Assembly: GCA_963921935.1 (NCBI GenBank)
Contig: OY998178.1
Span: 44,570,951 to 44,634,950 of the forward strand
Length of the DNA: 64,000 bases
Reading direction: 5' to 3'
DNA from: Galeruca laticollis
Lineage: Eukaryota > Arthropoda > Insecta > Coleoptera > Chrysomelidae
Shown here in pieces: positions 34,976 through 47,783 of this stretch. Under the pieces are notes generated by a model. It was not told the DNA's origin. It saw nothing but the letters and a program-made list of their open reading frames with translations, and did no database searches. The position numbers and the translations under genes were made by a program. Each line of letters opens with the position of its first letter. Within the stretch, counting starts at the first letter, position 1.

Positions 34976-36119
34976 AAATACATATGAATATATAAATGCC
35001 AACGTAATTTTTAATTGATGCTCTAGAAGATGAAGTGGCAGTCAATACATCATTCTTTTTAAAGGTTTTGACGAAATCCAAAAAAAATAACGTTTACCAA
35101 AGAATCGCGGATGTTTCAGAGGGACTTAGTTCTTAAAAATACAAAAAATCTTCTTTATGATGAGTTTTACTTAATTAGATTAGGGTTACTTAAGCTAGTC
35201 ATTTTTAGATATCATAATTGATTCAGTTTTCTTGAACTTCGTGTATTTAATTAAATGTATTCATGTTTTGACTTATGAAGATTATATTCAGTACGAAATA
35301 GTAGCACGTAACATAAACACATCAACAATAACAGTAATACTGCATTAGAAAAGATGTTCAATTAAATATAAATGAAGAGAAACCTAATATTCCAGCAATC
35401 CACAAATAAGTAATCAAACTTATTGCACATTTAGAACAATTGTTATCCATTAGTTTAAATTAATTATTAATTCACACTATCAACTGTCCGTTTTATGAAA
35501 CAATCACATCGAAAATTATACCTAATCCGATCACCTTGGGCAAACGAATTCACATCATTCAATTTACGAAACACGAGACAAACAAATGAATAATTATAGA
35601 AGAACCCTTCTGTTGTGTCCAATTATGTCTACCATATATTTACAACTGATTTATGCCAGGTCTTTATACATGACAATTTGATGATTTGTAATGAAGTCGA
35701 ATGGTTACTATCGGCCATTAGATGTAGCCTCGACAAAAATTAGATAAACATTTAAAATGGAAATTAGTTTGTCCAGTCATCCTGTATTCTAATTAGGTTT
35801 ATATAAATTACATATAATTGAAGAAAACAGTCTCTTTGTCATAAATTCTTACTCAAATTAATTATAGAAATCCAATGTCCAAATGATTTGCAGATTTATT
35901 TGTGTTTAACTTCAGAATTAGGATTGTGATTCAAAATAAAATATTAGGAATAAGAGATTGTACTTTGCCTATTATTTTCAAACTTGCAATAGAGAGTTTA
36001 ATACAATGCTTTTTAGGAAATAGACATTTTACATAGCTTGCGCATTTTTTTAATTTTTTTACTAACCACATATCTTTTCGGTGTGAGCGGAAAGATGCAT
36101 TTAATTTGACATAACCTTC
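34976..36119. other. A+T-rich DNA with no recognised gene
   Basis: No motif, repeat or element end could be supported. Confidence 0.45.
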
Positions 36120-38045
36120 CATGCAATTGGACAAATATTAACATGATTCACTTTCATAAGAAAGGCCCTGAAAACGATCCTCTAAATTATCGAGGTATTG
36201 CCTTACTCAATCACAAAACTAAGCTATTCACCCAACTAATAAATCAGAGACTACATACATTCAGTGAATCAATGGAAACGCTACCAGAATGTCAGGCTGG
36301 CTTTCGTAAACAAAGAAGTACGGAAGATAATATTTTTGTTCTTTACTCGGTGATAAGTAACCATTTGCGACTGCCTGGGAGGAAAGTTTTTGCACTTTTT
36401 ATCGACTTCAAAAAAGCTTTTGATAATATCAATTTGGATATACTTTGGCAAAAGCTTTTCTCTAATGGAATCAGCAGCAAGATAATAAGAATTTTAAAAC
36501 ATATGTACTCTTTAGGGACAATAACAATTGAGCAGAACGGTTGTACCTCAAAAAAAATTAAAATCACCAAAGGCATCATCCAAGGCGACTCGCTGAGTCC
36601 ACTATTATTTGCTTTATATGTGCCAGACATAGACGACTACTTTAGACAACGAGGAGCTAGAGGTTTATCTCTAGATCAAAACAAAGACATTTCATTGCTG
36701 GGCTATGCTTTATAGTATTAGAAGACTCGGAAATTCAGATGAATAGATCAATGAAAATAGAAGAAAGTTATTGCGACACTAATAAATTACAAGTTAATGT
36801 AGATAAAACAAAGGTAGTTATTCAGAAAAAGCCCAAATATCGGACATAAACCTCAATTTTGGTATAAAAACGCACTAATAGAACAGGTAAACAGCTATAA
36901 TTACGTAGGAGTGATATTCTCGTTTAACGGAACGTTCTCAGAAAATTTAAAATCACGTATAAAGAAAACTAAAATAATACAAAACGCAACACAAAATTTA
37001 ATTAAATCCTCACATATAATCGATATGGAAAGTGTTAAATCGCTTTATTATAGCATTGTAGTTTCAACCTACACATATGCCAGTGGAATATGGGGACTTT
37101 GGTACATAAATGAGGGAGAAATAGTTCAAAATAAATTTTGGAAAAATTTTCCATATTTACAGAAAACAACTCCCAGTTACATTTTGAGAGCGGAAACAAG
37201 ACTAGTGAAAATTGGATTTTTTATTTTAAAACAAGCTCTAGAATATTTACTAAAGATTAAAAAATTGTCCTCAAAAAGATTTCCTAAGATAGCGCTAGTT
37301 AGAACTTACCAACTATACCAACAAAATAAAACTGTATCAAAATACAATTGGATAAGTCAAATAAATAATATTTTAACTGAAATTGGAGCTCCAGAGTTTG
37401 ATATGCATAGTTTCGATGGGGATAAAATCAACATTATTTTAGAAAAATACGAACAATATAGTCATATAGAGGATTGGAATAAAATATTACTAAGTACATA
37501 TTGTCCAATGTATAAACACATACTACAAGACAAGCATCCCTTTCAAAGCACAAACCACTTAGATCTTTCAATCCCTTTGCATATTAAACGCTTCATCTCA
37601 CAACTACGCACTACTAACACTAAAATACTGTATATGTATGTTAATAACAATGCATATACCATAAAAACAAATGAAATATGCACAATTTGCAACTGTCTAA
37701 TTCCAGAAACCCTACAACATTTATTATTTGTATGTCCAATGTATGAACAAATTAGATATTTCTTCTCTAAAACCTATCAGTCCCTAACGGACTTTGAAAC
37801 AGTAATTAATGAAGCTGAACCACAATTATTATATCAAATATATAATGTGACAAAGAATATTTTAAAAATCAGATCATTCATTATAAACGAGTAGTAAGTA
37901 TCCTCTCACTCCCGTCAAGGCATCATCTCAGCATATCTATAAAATTATAATTCATTTCTTTTTTTTAGTTATTATTTTTTTACATTTATATTGGAAATAT
38001 TGTCACTCCTTGTTCATGTATTCTGTACGAAAGAACAATAAATTT
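36120..38045 (+). pseudogene. LINE reverse transcriptase with (TATC)n tail
   Basis: A 5'-truncated non-LTR element. The frame starts with NWTNINMIHFHKKG and DPLNYRGIALLN, then CQAGFRKQRSTEDNIFVLYS, FIDFKKAFDNINLD and KGIIQGDSLSPLLFALYV. The frame breaks at about 36710, just where the YADD is expected. It resumes with LQVNVDKTKVV and SYNYVGVIFS, and from 36911 a 327-codon frame covers the RT connection and C-terminus, ending with a knuckle CTICNCLIP...HLLFVCPMY. The stop is at 37892-37894. The 3' untranslated part ends ACAATAAATTTT and passes directly into (CTAT)n, which looks like its tail. I cannot place the clade. Confidence 0.88.
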
Positions 38046-38748
<703 letters not shown>

Positions 38749-38750
<2 letters not shown>

Positions 38751-39738
38751 TTTTTTTTTTTAGTTGGGGAGGGTAAAAAAATCTTCCAAAGACACTCACT
38801 GAAGATGAGTAGTGTCAGATTCTTACTGACTAAAAAAAAAAGCCCCTAACCAATGATGTCATCATATTTCTCGCATCGAACTTCGTTCCAGTTTCTGTTA
38901 GGAATCCTGTCCGGATTATTTCCCACCTGGCGCATCGTCTTGTTCTCCGCAATACGGACAGTCCCCAGTAACCGATCTCATTCGGTTATACAGGTATTTC
39001 CTGAAACAGCCATGACCAGAGATTGCCTGCGTGATATAATAATCTACCTCGCCAAACGGTCTGCCGATCCATTTTTCAATGTTAGGTATGAGGTGATGGG
39101 TCCATCTTCCCCATTTACCGGTTATCCAACGGTTTTGCCATTGCATCATGAGGTTTGTCCTTGCGATGGCACTGCTGATCCCTAGGTATTTTTCCCGTCT
39201 TTCCTGTACGAGCAAGTCTATTGGAGGTACCCCAGCTATTACCCCTACTGCCTCTGTTGATATCGTCCTATACGCCGAGCATACTCTAATACAGAGTTTG
39301 CGTTGGACGTTGGCAAGTTTGGAAACCAGTTTCTTATTGCATGTCACTGAGTGCCAGGCAGGTGCAGCATAAAGGATTTGCGAGTGTACAACACTCATTA
39401 GTGCTCTTCTTTTGGAAGATCTAGCTCCACCAATATTGGGCATAAGTCTGGACAGGGCTGTCACTGTTTTCTCTACTTTTTCAGAAACTTTTGCAATATG
39501 CTCGGCGAAGGTCAGTTTCGTATCTAGCCAAACTCCTAGGTATTTAACTGCTTTTTTGGGGATTACTACTACGCCCTGTACTTCGAATTGAATCGGATTC
39601 ATCTTTCTCTTCTTCGTAACTAGAGCAGCTTCTGTCTTTTCAGGGGCTAATTCTAGCCCTTTATGCTCGAGCCAGTTTGATACCCGTTGTAGTGCGATAT
39701 TGGCTGTGTTCATCAGGGATTCTTCGGATTTTGCAACT
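38749..39738 (-). pseudogene. R1-clade-like LINE fragment inside the TATC array
   Basis: On the minus strand a 265-codon frame (39713-38916) covers the RT thumb and C-terminus: [66 protein letters not shown], and a final CPYCGEQDDA knuckle. The GLELAPxKTE, LMPNIGG and YLGxxLD style is that of the R1 clade. The knuckle's His/Cys half is deleted, but the remaining tail (NNPDRIPNRNWNE) is R1-like. The element ends in a run of 13-14 A (T-run 38748-38761 on the plus strand). It is 5' truncated at about 39738. The same tetranucleotide array touches both ends. Confidence 0.85.
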
Positions 39739-39739
39739 A

Positions 39740-39778
<39 letters not shown>

Positions 39779-39779
39779 C

Positions 39780-39841
<62 letters not shown>

Positions 39842-39886
39842 CTCTATCTATCTATATATTTATCTATCTATCTATATATCTATCTA
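39739..39886. repeat. second (TATC)n array
   Basis: About 37 TATC units with a few changes (TACC, CTCT, TATA). They follow the 5' end of the R1-like LINE directly and match the array on its other side. Confidence 0.95.
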
Positions 39887-41039
39887 ATTGGACATAAAAT
39901 TACTTTTATCAACAGTCTTTGACATTTTCTATAAAAGCCTTCTCACATAGAGGGCCAAAACCTCGAACAAACCACTGTATTCCACTGATTTTTTTGTTAC
40001 TTCGAGACACCTGTTTTTACACGAGAGAAAAGAAAATGAAGTCGAGTCAAATGTACAGATGCATGGAATATTCGTTGGTATAAAACTATAGATGAATATA
40101 TACCAAAGGCGATACAATAAATTTCTGTAGACAATACATATTTTGCGTGACCGATTCCCGGTACTTTTTTGACACAGTAAGTTTTTTTAGATTTAAGGCA
40201 ACTAAAAAATAATGGCCAGTACTTCCAAATATGCGTAAATCCATAATCCATTAATGAAGTAAAACTAGCGGAATGCACACACGACGATTTCAACTCGAGA
40301 ACTCAAATTGTACATGTATATTTTATGAGGTACTAAATAGCTGATCAGTGTAATTCAGAATATTTATTTTTCGAACAACACACAGGTATAGTAAAATAGC
40401 GTGTATGCACTAATTGTCGCATAAAATGATTATACTCATATACGATGAAAACGTCGATAGTGAAACGAAATCCCGGCCCACCATATAAGAAATAAATTAT
40501 TGCTACTAGTTGCGAGAGTGCATCAAACGAGATATCATTAATTGAGATCAATTAAAGAGGTTAAGTAGATGTAATAGTGCTTAGGAAAATGTGTAATTGA
40601 CATGTCGAGCCAGGCCGGTGATGCTGGTAGGACGTCATCCCGTACATTGCTCTTTATATAATTATCTCTTTCTATTTGCTCTGTCCTCTTTCTCTATAAT
40701 GTAATTAATTCGAGTGTGTGTTACGATCTTAGCAATGAGAATATATGTGTTAGTTGTCAAAAGATAATAATGTAAATGAATTTTTTAGATTACCCCAGTG
40801 TATAGTCCAGTGACTGAACAATTTGGGTTCCGAAATCTATGGGATAGGACCGATTTGTATTTAGACAATTAAAAGAACTTTGCATATAAGCACTCACTGC
40901 TGTTAAACAATCTGCCGTCCAGTATTCAGCCTCACACACAGAAAAATTGTTCACAATAAAACTTTGTAAGAGAAGTATAATTAAAATACAATCCGTGTAA
41001 TTGAGTTAATAAACCTGTATGAATTTTAATAAATAAATA
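39887..41039. other. no recognised gene
   Basis: A+T-rich with short frames on the minus strand lacking known motifs. The end (41025-41043) has AATAAATAAATA next to the truncated LINE that follows. Confidence 0.4.
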
Positions 41040-41953
41040 AATACCGATACAACTGGGACAATACTAGATGAACCGAACTTTGAAATGGGTATGGATAGTA
41101 TGATACCAAACAATATATTCACTGAGCGAGGAAATCCTGGAGACATCATCTGGTTCACTGATGGATCTAAAACGAACCACGGCACTGGGGCTGGTATAAA
41201 TGGACCTAGGAAGAAAATGTTCCATATTTTAGGCAGAAACAATTGCTGCTACAGCCTATATTGATAAAAACATCAAGAGAGGTTATACCGGACAAATAAT
41301 CAAAATGTATATTGACAGCTATGCAATGTTGAAAGCCATCAGTAATCCAACCACGAAATCTAAACTGGTTAAAAACCGCAGAGTCCCTTAACAAGCTGGC
41401 AAGAGACAACACAGTGTATCTAGTATGGGTGCCAGGACATGAAAGGATTGCAGGTAATGAACTGGTGGACCAGCTAGCTAAACAAGGCTCTAAAGGGGAC
41501 TTCATTGGTCCGGAACCTTTCTGTGGAATCACAAAGGATTACATAAGAGGGGAAATCCGGAACTGCCTAGACAAGGAACACCAAATCAAATGGAGGTTTA
41601 TAGAAGGTCACCTTCACACAAAAAGCTTACTGGGAAATGTAAACAAAGAACTATCAATCAGTTTATTGAAACTGAGCAAGAGACCTCTGAAGACAGTTAC
41701 CGATTTGGTTACTGGACACTGGACCCTAAGGAAACATTTATACAAAATGGGAAAAGTCAGTGAACCGTTCAGTAGGAAGTGCGAACAAAGGGATGAAATA
41801 CCTATTCATATACTCTGCTTATGTGAGAACTTAGAAGGACTCAGGCAGTAGTATTTTGGAAAGGAAACAATACAACCATCAGAACTACTAAAAATCCCCC
41901 CAAATAAGCTAGTGGTCTATATCGAGGACACGAAAGTTTTGGAGTGGGAGTAG
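41040..41953 (+). pseudogene. LOA/Jockey-like LINE, RNase H and C-terminus
   Basis: The frame begins with IIWFTDGSKTNHGTGAGI, the first RNase H strand with its Asp. After a frameshift near 41225 it continues with AETIAATAYI and KMYIDSYAML (second and third acidic sites). After another frameshift comes VYLVWVPGHERIAGNELVDQ, the last RNase H helix with the closing Asp region. The C-terminal part has GPEPFCGI and a knuckle of the C...C...H.L..C type (CEQRDEIPIHILCLC). A TAG at 41849 stops it early, as similarity continues to VLEWE and a TAG at 41951-41953. The endonuclease and RT are absent. It probably belongs to the same family as 25620-26885. Confidence 0.85.
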
Positions 41954-42864
41954 ATAATATTGGAAACGGTACAATGACTTAGGTCAAAAGTTTGAACACT
42001 TGAATGACATCCACTCATTACATTACTTGCACCATCATAACTTTGTGAAAATATTTTTCCCGTTTATCTCTCACTTGTGTGAAAATAGTTCTTAAGCATT
42101 CTGATAAATTGACTACATCATGATCAGAAGGATTTGTACGCATATTGAAAACAATAATTTCACAACTATGATCCACTATTCTGACCAAGATCTGGTACAA
42201 TATTATTCTAGAGGCGTTCTTATAACAATTTGTTATAATATACGTTCATTATTCAACATGTTTTATAACGTCTAGCTGCTCCTGTGTCATTAGCAATCAT
42301 TTTGCTGTAGTTTGCAAAATGAGTGTCTCATATTGAATAACGTCGTTTTCACATCGATTAGTGTGATTATAGAGACTAGCACGACACTTAATTCAATTTA
42401 GTTAGTAGCAAACTCCAACTGCAATTTGAGATGGTTCAAAGAGTGAAGTTTTTTAAAAATGTCTAATACTTGTTTGCTCTATTATTTCCTCGATTATTTC
42501 AGCTCATCTCGAGTATGGTTTATGATTTTTACAACTACCCAACTTTGAATTGTTGATTGCAAATGAAAATATGCGTGCCTAATTATTGAAAATGCTATAC
42601 TGACCCACCCAGTTGTTAATTTTGAATTTCAATCATAATTATTTAAGATACAAGTGTAGTAAGTGATTCTTTATTGCACTAACTAGCGTTTGAAACTTTT
42701 TACACATTTGAACTTAAAATTTTTATAAGATCTCATATCGTTACACTAAGACCCGTTTCACATAGGACTGATGATCAGGACTGACCATCCGTCCTAGTCA
42801 TTGTTTTATATGTGTCGTTCACATGTCCGCGTATCATCGGTCGACCGTTAAAAAGCGCACGGGA
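41954..42864. other. A+T-rich DNA ending in a MITE-like segment
   Basis: Nothing recognised to about 42740. The last 120 bp has AAGACCCGTTTCACATAGGA and several GGACTGA/TCAGTCC-type phrases like a small inverted element; its partner end is not seen. It abuts the truncated gag. Confidence 0.35.
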
Positions 42865-43538
42865 GTTTTGTTTTTCTTTACGAAAAATGTCAAATTCTGC
42901 GACATATGCCATCGCATCTTCTAAGGAAGTGGGTTTTCTTAAATGCATATTATTTCTTAGCGTTCCATTACAACCCGCTATGAAAGTATTTAGTGCAGTT
43001 TTGTCGTATTGAATAATTTGACAATTTCTCTTAACAACATTCATATTTGAGTCGTTACTTATTCTCTGAATTACACTACTACGAATTAACTGAAGCCTAC
43101 TACCTAAATCGATAAGGTGCTCATTTTTAAAAGGTTTGGCTCTAATTAATTCTTGTACTAAACAATCTATATCACGCCTATCAGCAAAACACTGAAATAA
43201 AGCAGTTTTCAATTTTTGCCAAGTATTTAACTCTACTCTACTACCGACCATGAAAGCTGCTCGGCCTTCTAACTTTTCTTGAATACATTCTATTAAATGT
43301 GAATTTAAGTCGACATCATTTAAATTTCTATAAGTTCGATTAAACTCTCACATCTAGTGGTAAATTTGTTAAAATATTCACTATCACCGTTAAATGGTTT
43401 AATATTTGCTAATTTAGATCTGAAAAGATCCGAATTAATTTTAGGTGTAGCCATTTCGTTACTGTTTATTTCGTTTAATGAAATAATATTAAAAGCTTCT
43501 ACAATATTATCAACGTTTCTATTATTCAAATCGTTCAT
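42865..43538 (-). pseudogene. Ty3/Gypsy retrotransposon gag, truncated
   Basis: On the minus strand a gag-like protein starts at 43538 and, after a frameshift between 43320 and 43251, runs to about 42865. There it is cut by unrelated DNA. The helical, Leu/Phe-rich pattern with a W...LK..L...F.D.R core and an IxxGCxG-type ending resembles the capsid of insect Gypsy elements. No zinc knuckle, protease or pol follows. A primer-binding site lies about 290 bp upstream at the expected place, which supports the assignment. An element of this class assembles cytoplasmic particles; this copy cannot. Confidence 0.65.
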
Positions 43539-43828
43539 ATATATTTAATTTATATAATAATGAAAATTATCTTAATTTATATCTTCACTAATTCCAGAGA
43601 ATGGTATAGGAAGGCGAGAAAAAGAAATTCGGCACTTACGTTTAGAAAATCTTCTTCCCCGACTCTTTGGTTCCTCTCACTACGTCCACAGGAAGGCTGC
43701 TCTCAGTTGTTGATCCCACAGAAAGGGTAGATAGAACTCGCGCTCAAAACGTTAAAGTCATGGAAGTTTATACGAAAACCGTTGAAATCGGTACACTGTA
43801 TAATTCACGTTTTCACAACTCGCGCGAT

Positions 43829-43844
43829 CCTACTGACTGCGCCA
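43829..43844 (-). other. primer-binding site, tRNA-Ser type
   Basis: On the minus strand TGGCGCAGTCAGTAGG begins at 43844. It closely resembles the site TGGCGCAGTCGGTAGG used by 17.6/297-type Gypsy elements, thought to pair with tRNA-Ser. It lies between a presumed LTR end and gag, as expected. Confidence 0.65.
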
Positions 43845-44680
43845 GTTTTCTTTTTCTTTACGAAAAATGTCTTTTTAAAAAGAACTAAGATTTACTATAA
43901 TAAAAATATATTCTAACAAAGAGCAGAAAAAAAATGTATATAGACTGTACTGAGAGTTATACAAACAAAGAACTTGTCTCATCTCTATCTCTGTTTCGAT
44001 GCGTATGATTTGTATTTTGTTGGTACATTACTAAAATGCTGTTTTCCTCAAATAAATTTAAGGTACCTTTTACAATGTTTTCGTTTCCATTACAATCGAG
44101 TAGAACGGAATTTCTTCGTAAGACATAAAACTATTGAATTTATAAAGCTGTCGCCAAATATTTGGTCACGTTGTATAGCCATGTATGAATAAAATTCAAG
44201 ATCGTATTCATAACATCATCTTATGTATTCGGCTAGTTTTCGATAAAGCAATATTCACTTTAAAATCTCAGAGGTAGGAAATTAAATTACCGATCTAAAA
44301 GGCGAATACGCTCTAAAAATAGATAAATCTGAAATTATTTGTGTTAGAATGGAATACAGTCAATTTATTTAGATGAAAAAACAAAACTTTTTTAAATGAA
44401 ACTGTTTCTGAATAATTACACAACATATTGAAAAAAAGGTAAAAATTCTAAAAAAATTACAATAGTTTAGATATTACTATCATCGTCAGAATGATACTAC
44501 TCGGCCTATCATCGATAATAATCGTAACACTAGTTATATTACCCCCGATAATATCTTTAGCAACGAATACAACAATTTCTTTTAAAACAGAAAGTAATGT
44601 GAGTACAAAATTGTTAAATGTAAAAACAAATATATCCCCATTAGAGAAGTCCGGTATAATAAACTTAAATGTTCTAAATG
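43845..44680. other. presumed 5' LTR remnant and unassigned A+T-rich DNA
   Basis: The LTR should start right next to the primer site at 43845 and extend to higher coordinates. Its outer end is not recognisable and no second LTR is present in the window. Beyond about 44220 nothing is recognised. Confidence 0.35.
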
Positions 44681-45190
44681 TAGGGGAGACCGGGGATGGT
44701 TGAGTACAGGGGTTGGTTGGCACAATGCCATTATTTCTGTCACATGCCGCTAGAGTACGACTTCACACCGTATGTTAGTCGACTGAAGTGCTCTTCAGTC
44801 AGCCCATGCATAGGTAACTCTTATGAACCAGCTTGTCCCATAAGAGCTGTTTGCGACTACACTCGCCAGAGACGCTGTTATCACCTTAAATTTGAACGTT
44901 GTCACATCTGTAAAGAAAAATTCCTCAGTTTTTCGTCAATCATCTGATCCATTGATTAAAGTTACTAATATGTAATAGGTATAAACATATTTTTTCATTA
45001 TCATAACATAAAACTTGAATGTCAGTTTGGATTTGAATTTTAACTTATCTTTCAATACCCTACACTACAGAAGCTATTCAAGTTGTATTTTTTAATTAAA
45101 ATAAAAATGATAAGTTTTTAATGATAATTTTGAGATATGGCAACATCACAGCACAATACAATACGCAGGCGCATCGATTTTTCGCCCAAT

Positions 45191-46107
45191 GTTAGGTTAG
45201 GTTAGGTTGATTTATTTTTATCAACACCAATACCTAGTCCAACTCATTATTATTCCATTTAGTGTTGTATTGAGACTAAGTTGAATTTTAATTTTTGTGT
45301 GTGTTTATTAAACTGATTTAACCAAACCAGTCCAATATGGTGCTTTCTTGTTGTGTGCCAACATGCAGAAGCCGGGGCGACACTGTGAAAATGCATCGAT
45401 TTTCCAAAAACTATGAAAATGTGAGTACCGGCGTCAATATTATAGCTGTGATAATTATATTAACAAAATCTGTTATCTGTTATTTTTTTAACTACTAACA
45501 TGAGAAAACCTTATTATTTACCTCATTTGTCTAATGAGAAGTAGCTCAATATTTACCTAAAACTTTATTTATTCAATGAAATGAACATGAAAAATAAACT
45601 CTAGGAAATGTCCTAAGCCAATGAAAATGATCAGAAAATATGAAAATTATTTAAAATAATAGTAGAAATGACGTTGATTGAATCCCCTTAGTTTCAATGA
45701 TTTTATTCAATGCTTTGGCAAGTATTCCGAGCTGATATTTCGATATCCTTGAATAATTGGAGAAATGACTAATGTTAAAGTAAAAATTAGGTCTTTTGGT
45801 ATTAGTTCTGCGATTAGTAGTGAAAAAAATACTATATATACTTCGGTTGAGAAGACCATATTTGTATATTATATTATATTAATTATTATATAACTTGTAA
45901 ATAAACGTATGTAGTGAAACAGTTTTTTTATTCATGAATTCTTAAACAATCTTCCAGTTCCAGAAAAAAAATTTAAAGTTTATATGTACAGATCCCGCTT
46001 TTGCTTTATTTCTGACTACACTCGCCAGAGGGCGCGGTAATTAGTGAACCAAACTCCTAATACTGAGTTGCCTATCTATCTATTGAAAATCAACCTAACC
46101 TAACCTA
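45191..46107. repeat. inverted TTAGG-like repeats flanking the THAP exon region
   Basis: GTTAGGTTAGGTTAGGTTGA at 45191-45211 is mirrored by ATCAACCTAACCTAACCTAT at 46085-46107. TTAGG is the usual insect telomere unit, but such short runs are also common inside insect genomes. Confidence 0.75.
45337..45420 (+). pseudogene. THAP-domain first exon inside the pogo element
   Basis: An ATG at 45337 opens MVLSCCVPTCRSRGDTVKMH, then RFSKNYEN directly before GTGAGT. CCVPTC is the first half of a THAP zinc finger and MHRFSKN is its RFP-box region. As in the P-type relic at 4826-4911, only the first half of the finger is encoded before the donor. The second half is not found before the pogo frame at 46290. 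Joining to the pogo frame would be out of phase at the obvious acceptor (TTTCAG, 46301). Confidence 0.6.
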
Positions 46108-46289
46108 TCCTTTATCTATGAGTCAGCCGTGAAACGCTGGTGAACGTGGTTGTGGTATTATTAGTTCGGTAAGTAATTTTATGATGTGACGTTGCATGAG
46201 TAAATAAAATTGAAGTGAATAAAATTATTTTTGTGTGAGAACTAATGATTTTACCAAATGTTTTTGTAAGCTTAGGATATAAGCAATAT

Positions 46290-47444
46290 CTGTTTCAGCA
46301 ATAGGTAACTCGACTCCTCCGTTTTTTGATTTTCCACGAGTCCATTTTTTAAACGGAGCACCTGCTGGAAGTGCCGGTTCCGCCAGTCCTTCTGGATGGA
46401 TGCAAGTTTGATCAGCATTTTGTTAGAAATGTCAGATGCTTAAAAGATCATCCAGTTTTGTTGTTGTTAGATAACCATGACTCACACTTATCCATAGATG
46501 CTTTACATTTGTTTAAAAGAAAACGGAGTCTGCGTTTTGTCATTTCCACCTCATTGCAGCCACAAATTACAACCACTGGATAGAATCGTATATGGTCCTT
46601 TAAAAAAATTTGTTAATACAGCATGTGAGGCCTGGATGAGGAATCATGCTGGTTCTACAATGACCATTTATGATATTCCTGGTATCGTAAATACATCACT
46701 TCCTTTGGCAGTTACGCAGATGAATATTATAAATGGTTTCAGAGTATCAGGCATTTTTTCCCTTCAACAGATTAATTTTCGATGATTCTGAATTCTTATC
46801 TAGCAATGTAACAGATAGAAGAGATCGGCCAGATTCAAAAGAAAGCTCATCTGACCAGATAAATACAAATGAGGGCACACTTAATCAGTCAGATCTTAAA
46901 AAAATGATTCTGATCAGCCAAAACCAGAAGAACGGACACCTGAACGACCGTTCCCAATTAATCAGTTTAGGGAAAAAATACTTTCAAAGCCTAACAGCCC
47001 TGTTATGTCGCCTTTAGAGAACCTCAGACCTTTTCCTAAAGCTGCTCCAAGGAAAAATACGAAAAATGGTAGAAAGAAAAGATCAACTGCTATACTGACT
47101 GACACCCCATATAAAGGACGCACTGGAACAAGAGAAGGCTGAAGAAAAAAGAATCCGATCATTGCGAGAAAATCAAAACATATAAAACTAAACAAAAAAA
47201 TAAAGAGAACATAAAAACTGAAGAAACAACTGATGACGACTGGGATTCTGGAACTAACAGCGATGACGAAGACGTAGACTGGGCGAATATTAACCCTGAT
47301 GATTTTGAAGAGTTGCAGAGAAATCCTAATAAAGATGATTTTGTGTTGGTGAAATTTCTAGACAGTGCAAATACCCGCTCAAAGGGAAAATATTTTATTG
47401 GAAAAATTATTGGCCAAGGGGACATTGCAATGACAATAAAATGA
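46290..47444 (+). pseudogene. pogo/CENP-B-type DDE transposase, C-terminal half
   Basis: After an acceptor-like TTTCAG the frame reads TPPFFDFPRVHFLNGAPAGS and SASPSGWM, then PVLLLLDNHDSHLS (second catalytic Asp), KENGVCVLSFPPHCSHKLQP and LDRIVYGPLKKFVN (third acidic region). It continues with IPGIVNTSLPLAVTQMNIIN and GFRVSGIF. An acidic tail follows (DDDWDSGTNSDDEDVDW), then FVLVKFLDSANTRSKGKYFI and a TGA at 47442-47444. Frameshifts occur near 46410, 46505 and 46775. The first Asp and DNA-binding domain are missing. The order and the PPHCSHKLQPLD signature make the family certain. Confidence 0.88.
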
Positions 47445-47783
47445 TCCTACCACCACCTTCCTTTTCAGGGGGAACTAAAAGACTTCAGTCAATGTTTAAG
47501 TACGAAGTAAACTTTTCTTTGCTCAATATGAGTTAATAAAATAGTTTCTGTATAGTTTTTTATTATTGTTTATCCTGTGCCAACCTACCCCTTAGTCTGA
47601 GCCAACCAACCCCAAAAGAGGGGTAGGTTGGTTCACTAAACAATGGATTCAAACAATACTTAGGAAGTGTCCAATTTTGGTCACTTATTTTTCATATTAT
47701 TATACAATAAAGGTTAGACTTCAATAAATTATTTAAAAAAATTTGAAAAAAAAAAGTGTACCAACCATCCTCTGTCTCCCCTA

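Larger units (their letters stand above)
44681..47783 (+). mobile_element. pogo-type transposon with inverted ends
   Basis: The left end TAGGGGAGACCGGGGATGG and the right end, read in reverse (TAGGGGAGACAGAGGATGG), are inverted repeats flanked by the TA expected for pogo. Phrases GGGTTGGTTGG near the left and CCAACCAACCCC near the right are further inverted. The interior holds the C-terminal half of a DDE_1 transposase on the plus strand. The 5' half holds no CENP-B/psq DNA-binding domain but a THAP exon and TTAGG-like repeats. Confidence 0.8.

Noticed and set aside
36343..36630. Minus-strand 95-codon frame
   Set aside because: Shadow of the LINE reverse transcriptase on the plus strand.
45191..45211. 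Telomere or chromosome-end junction
   Set aside because: Only about three TTAGG-like units, inside a transposon, with unrelated DNA on both sides.
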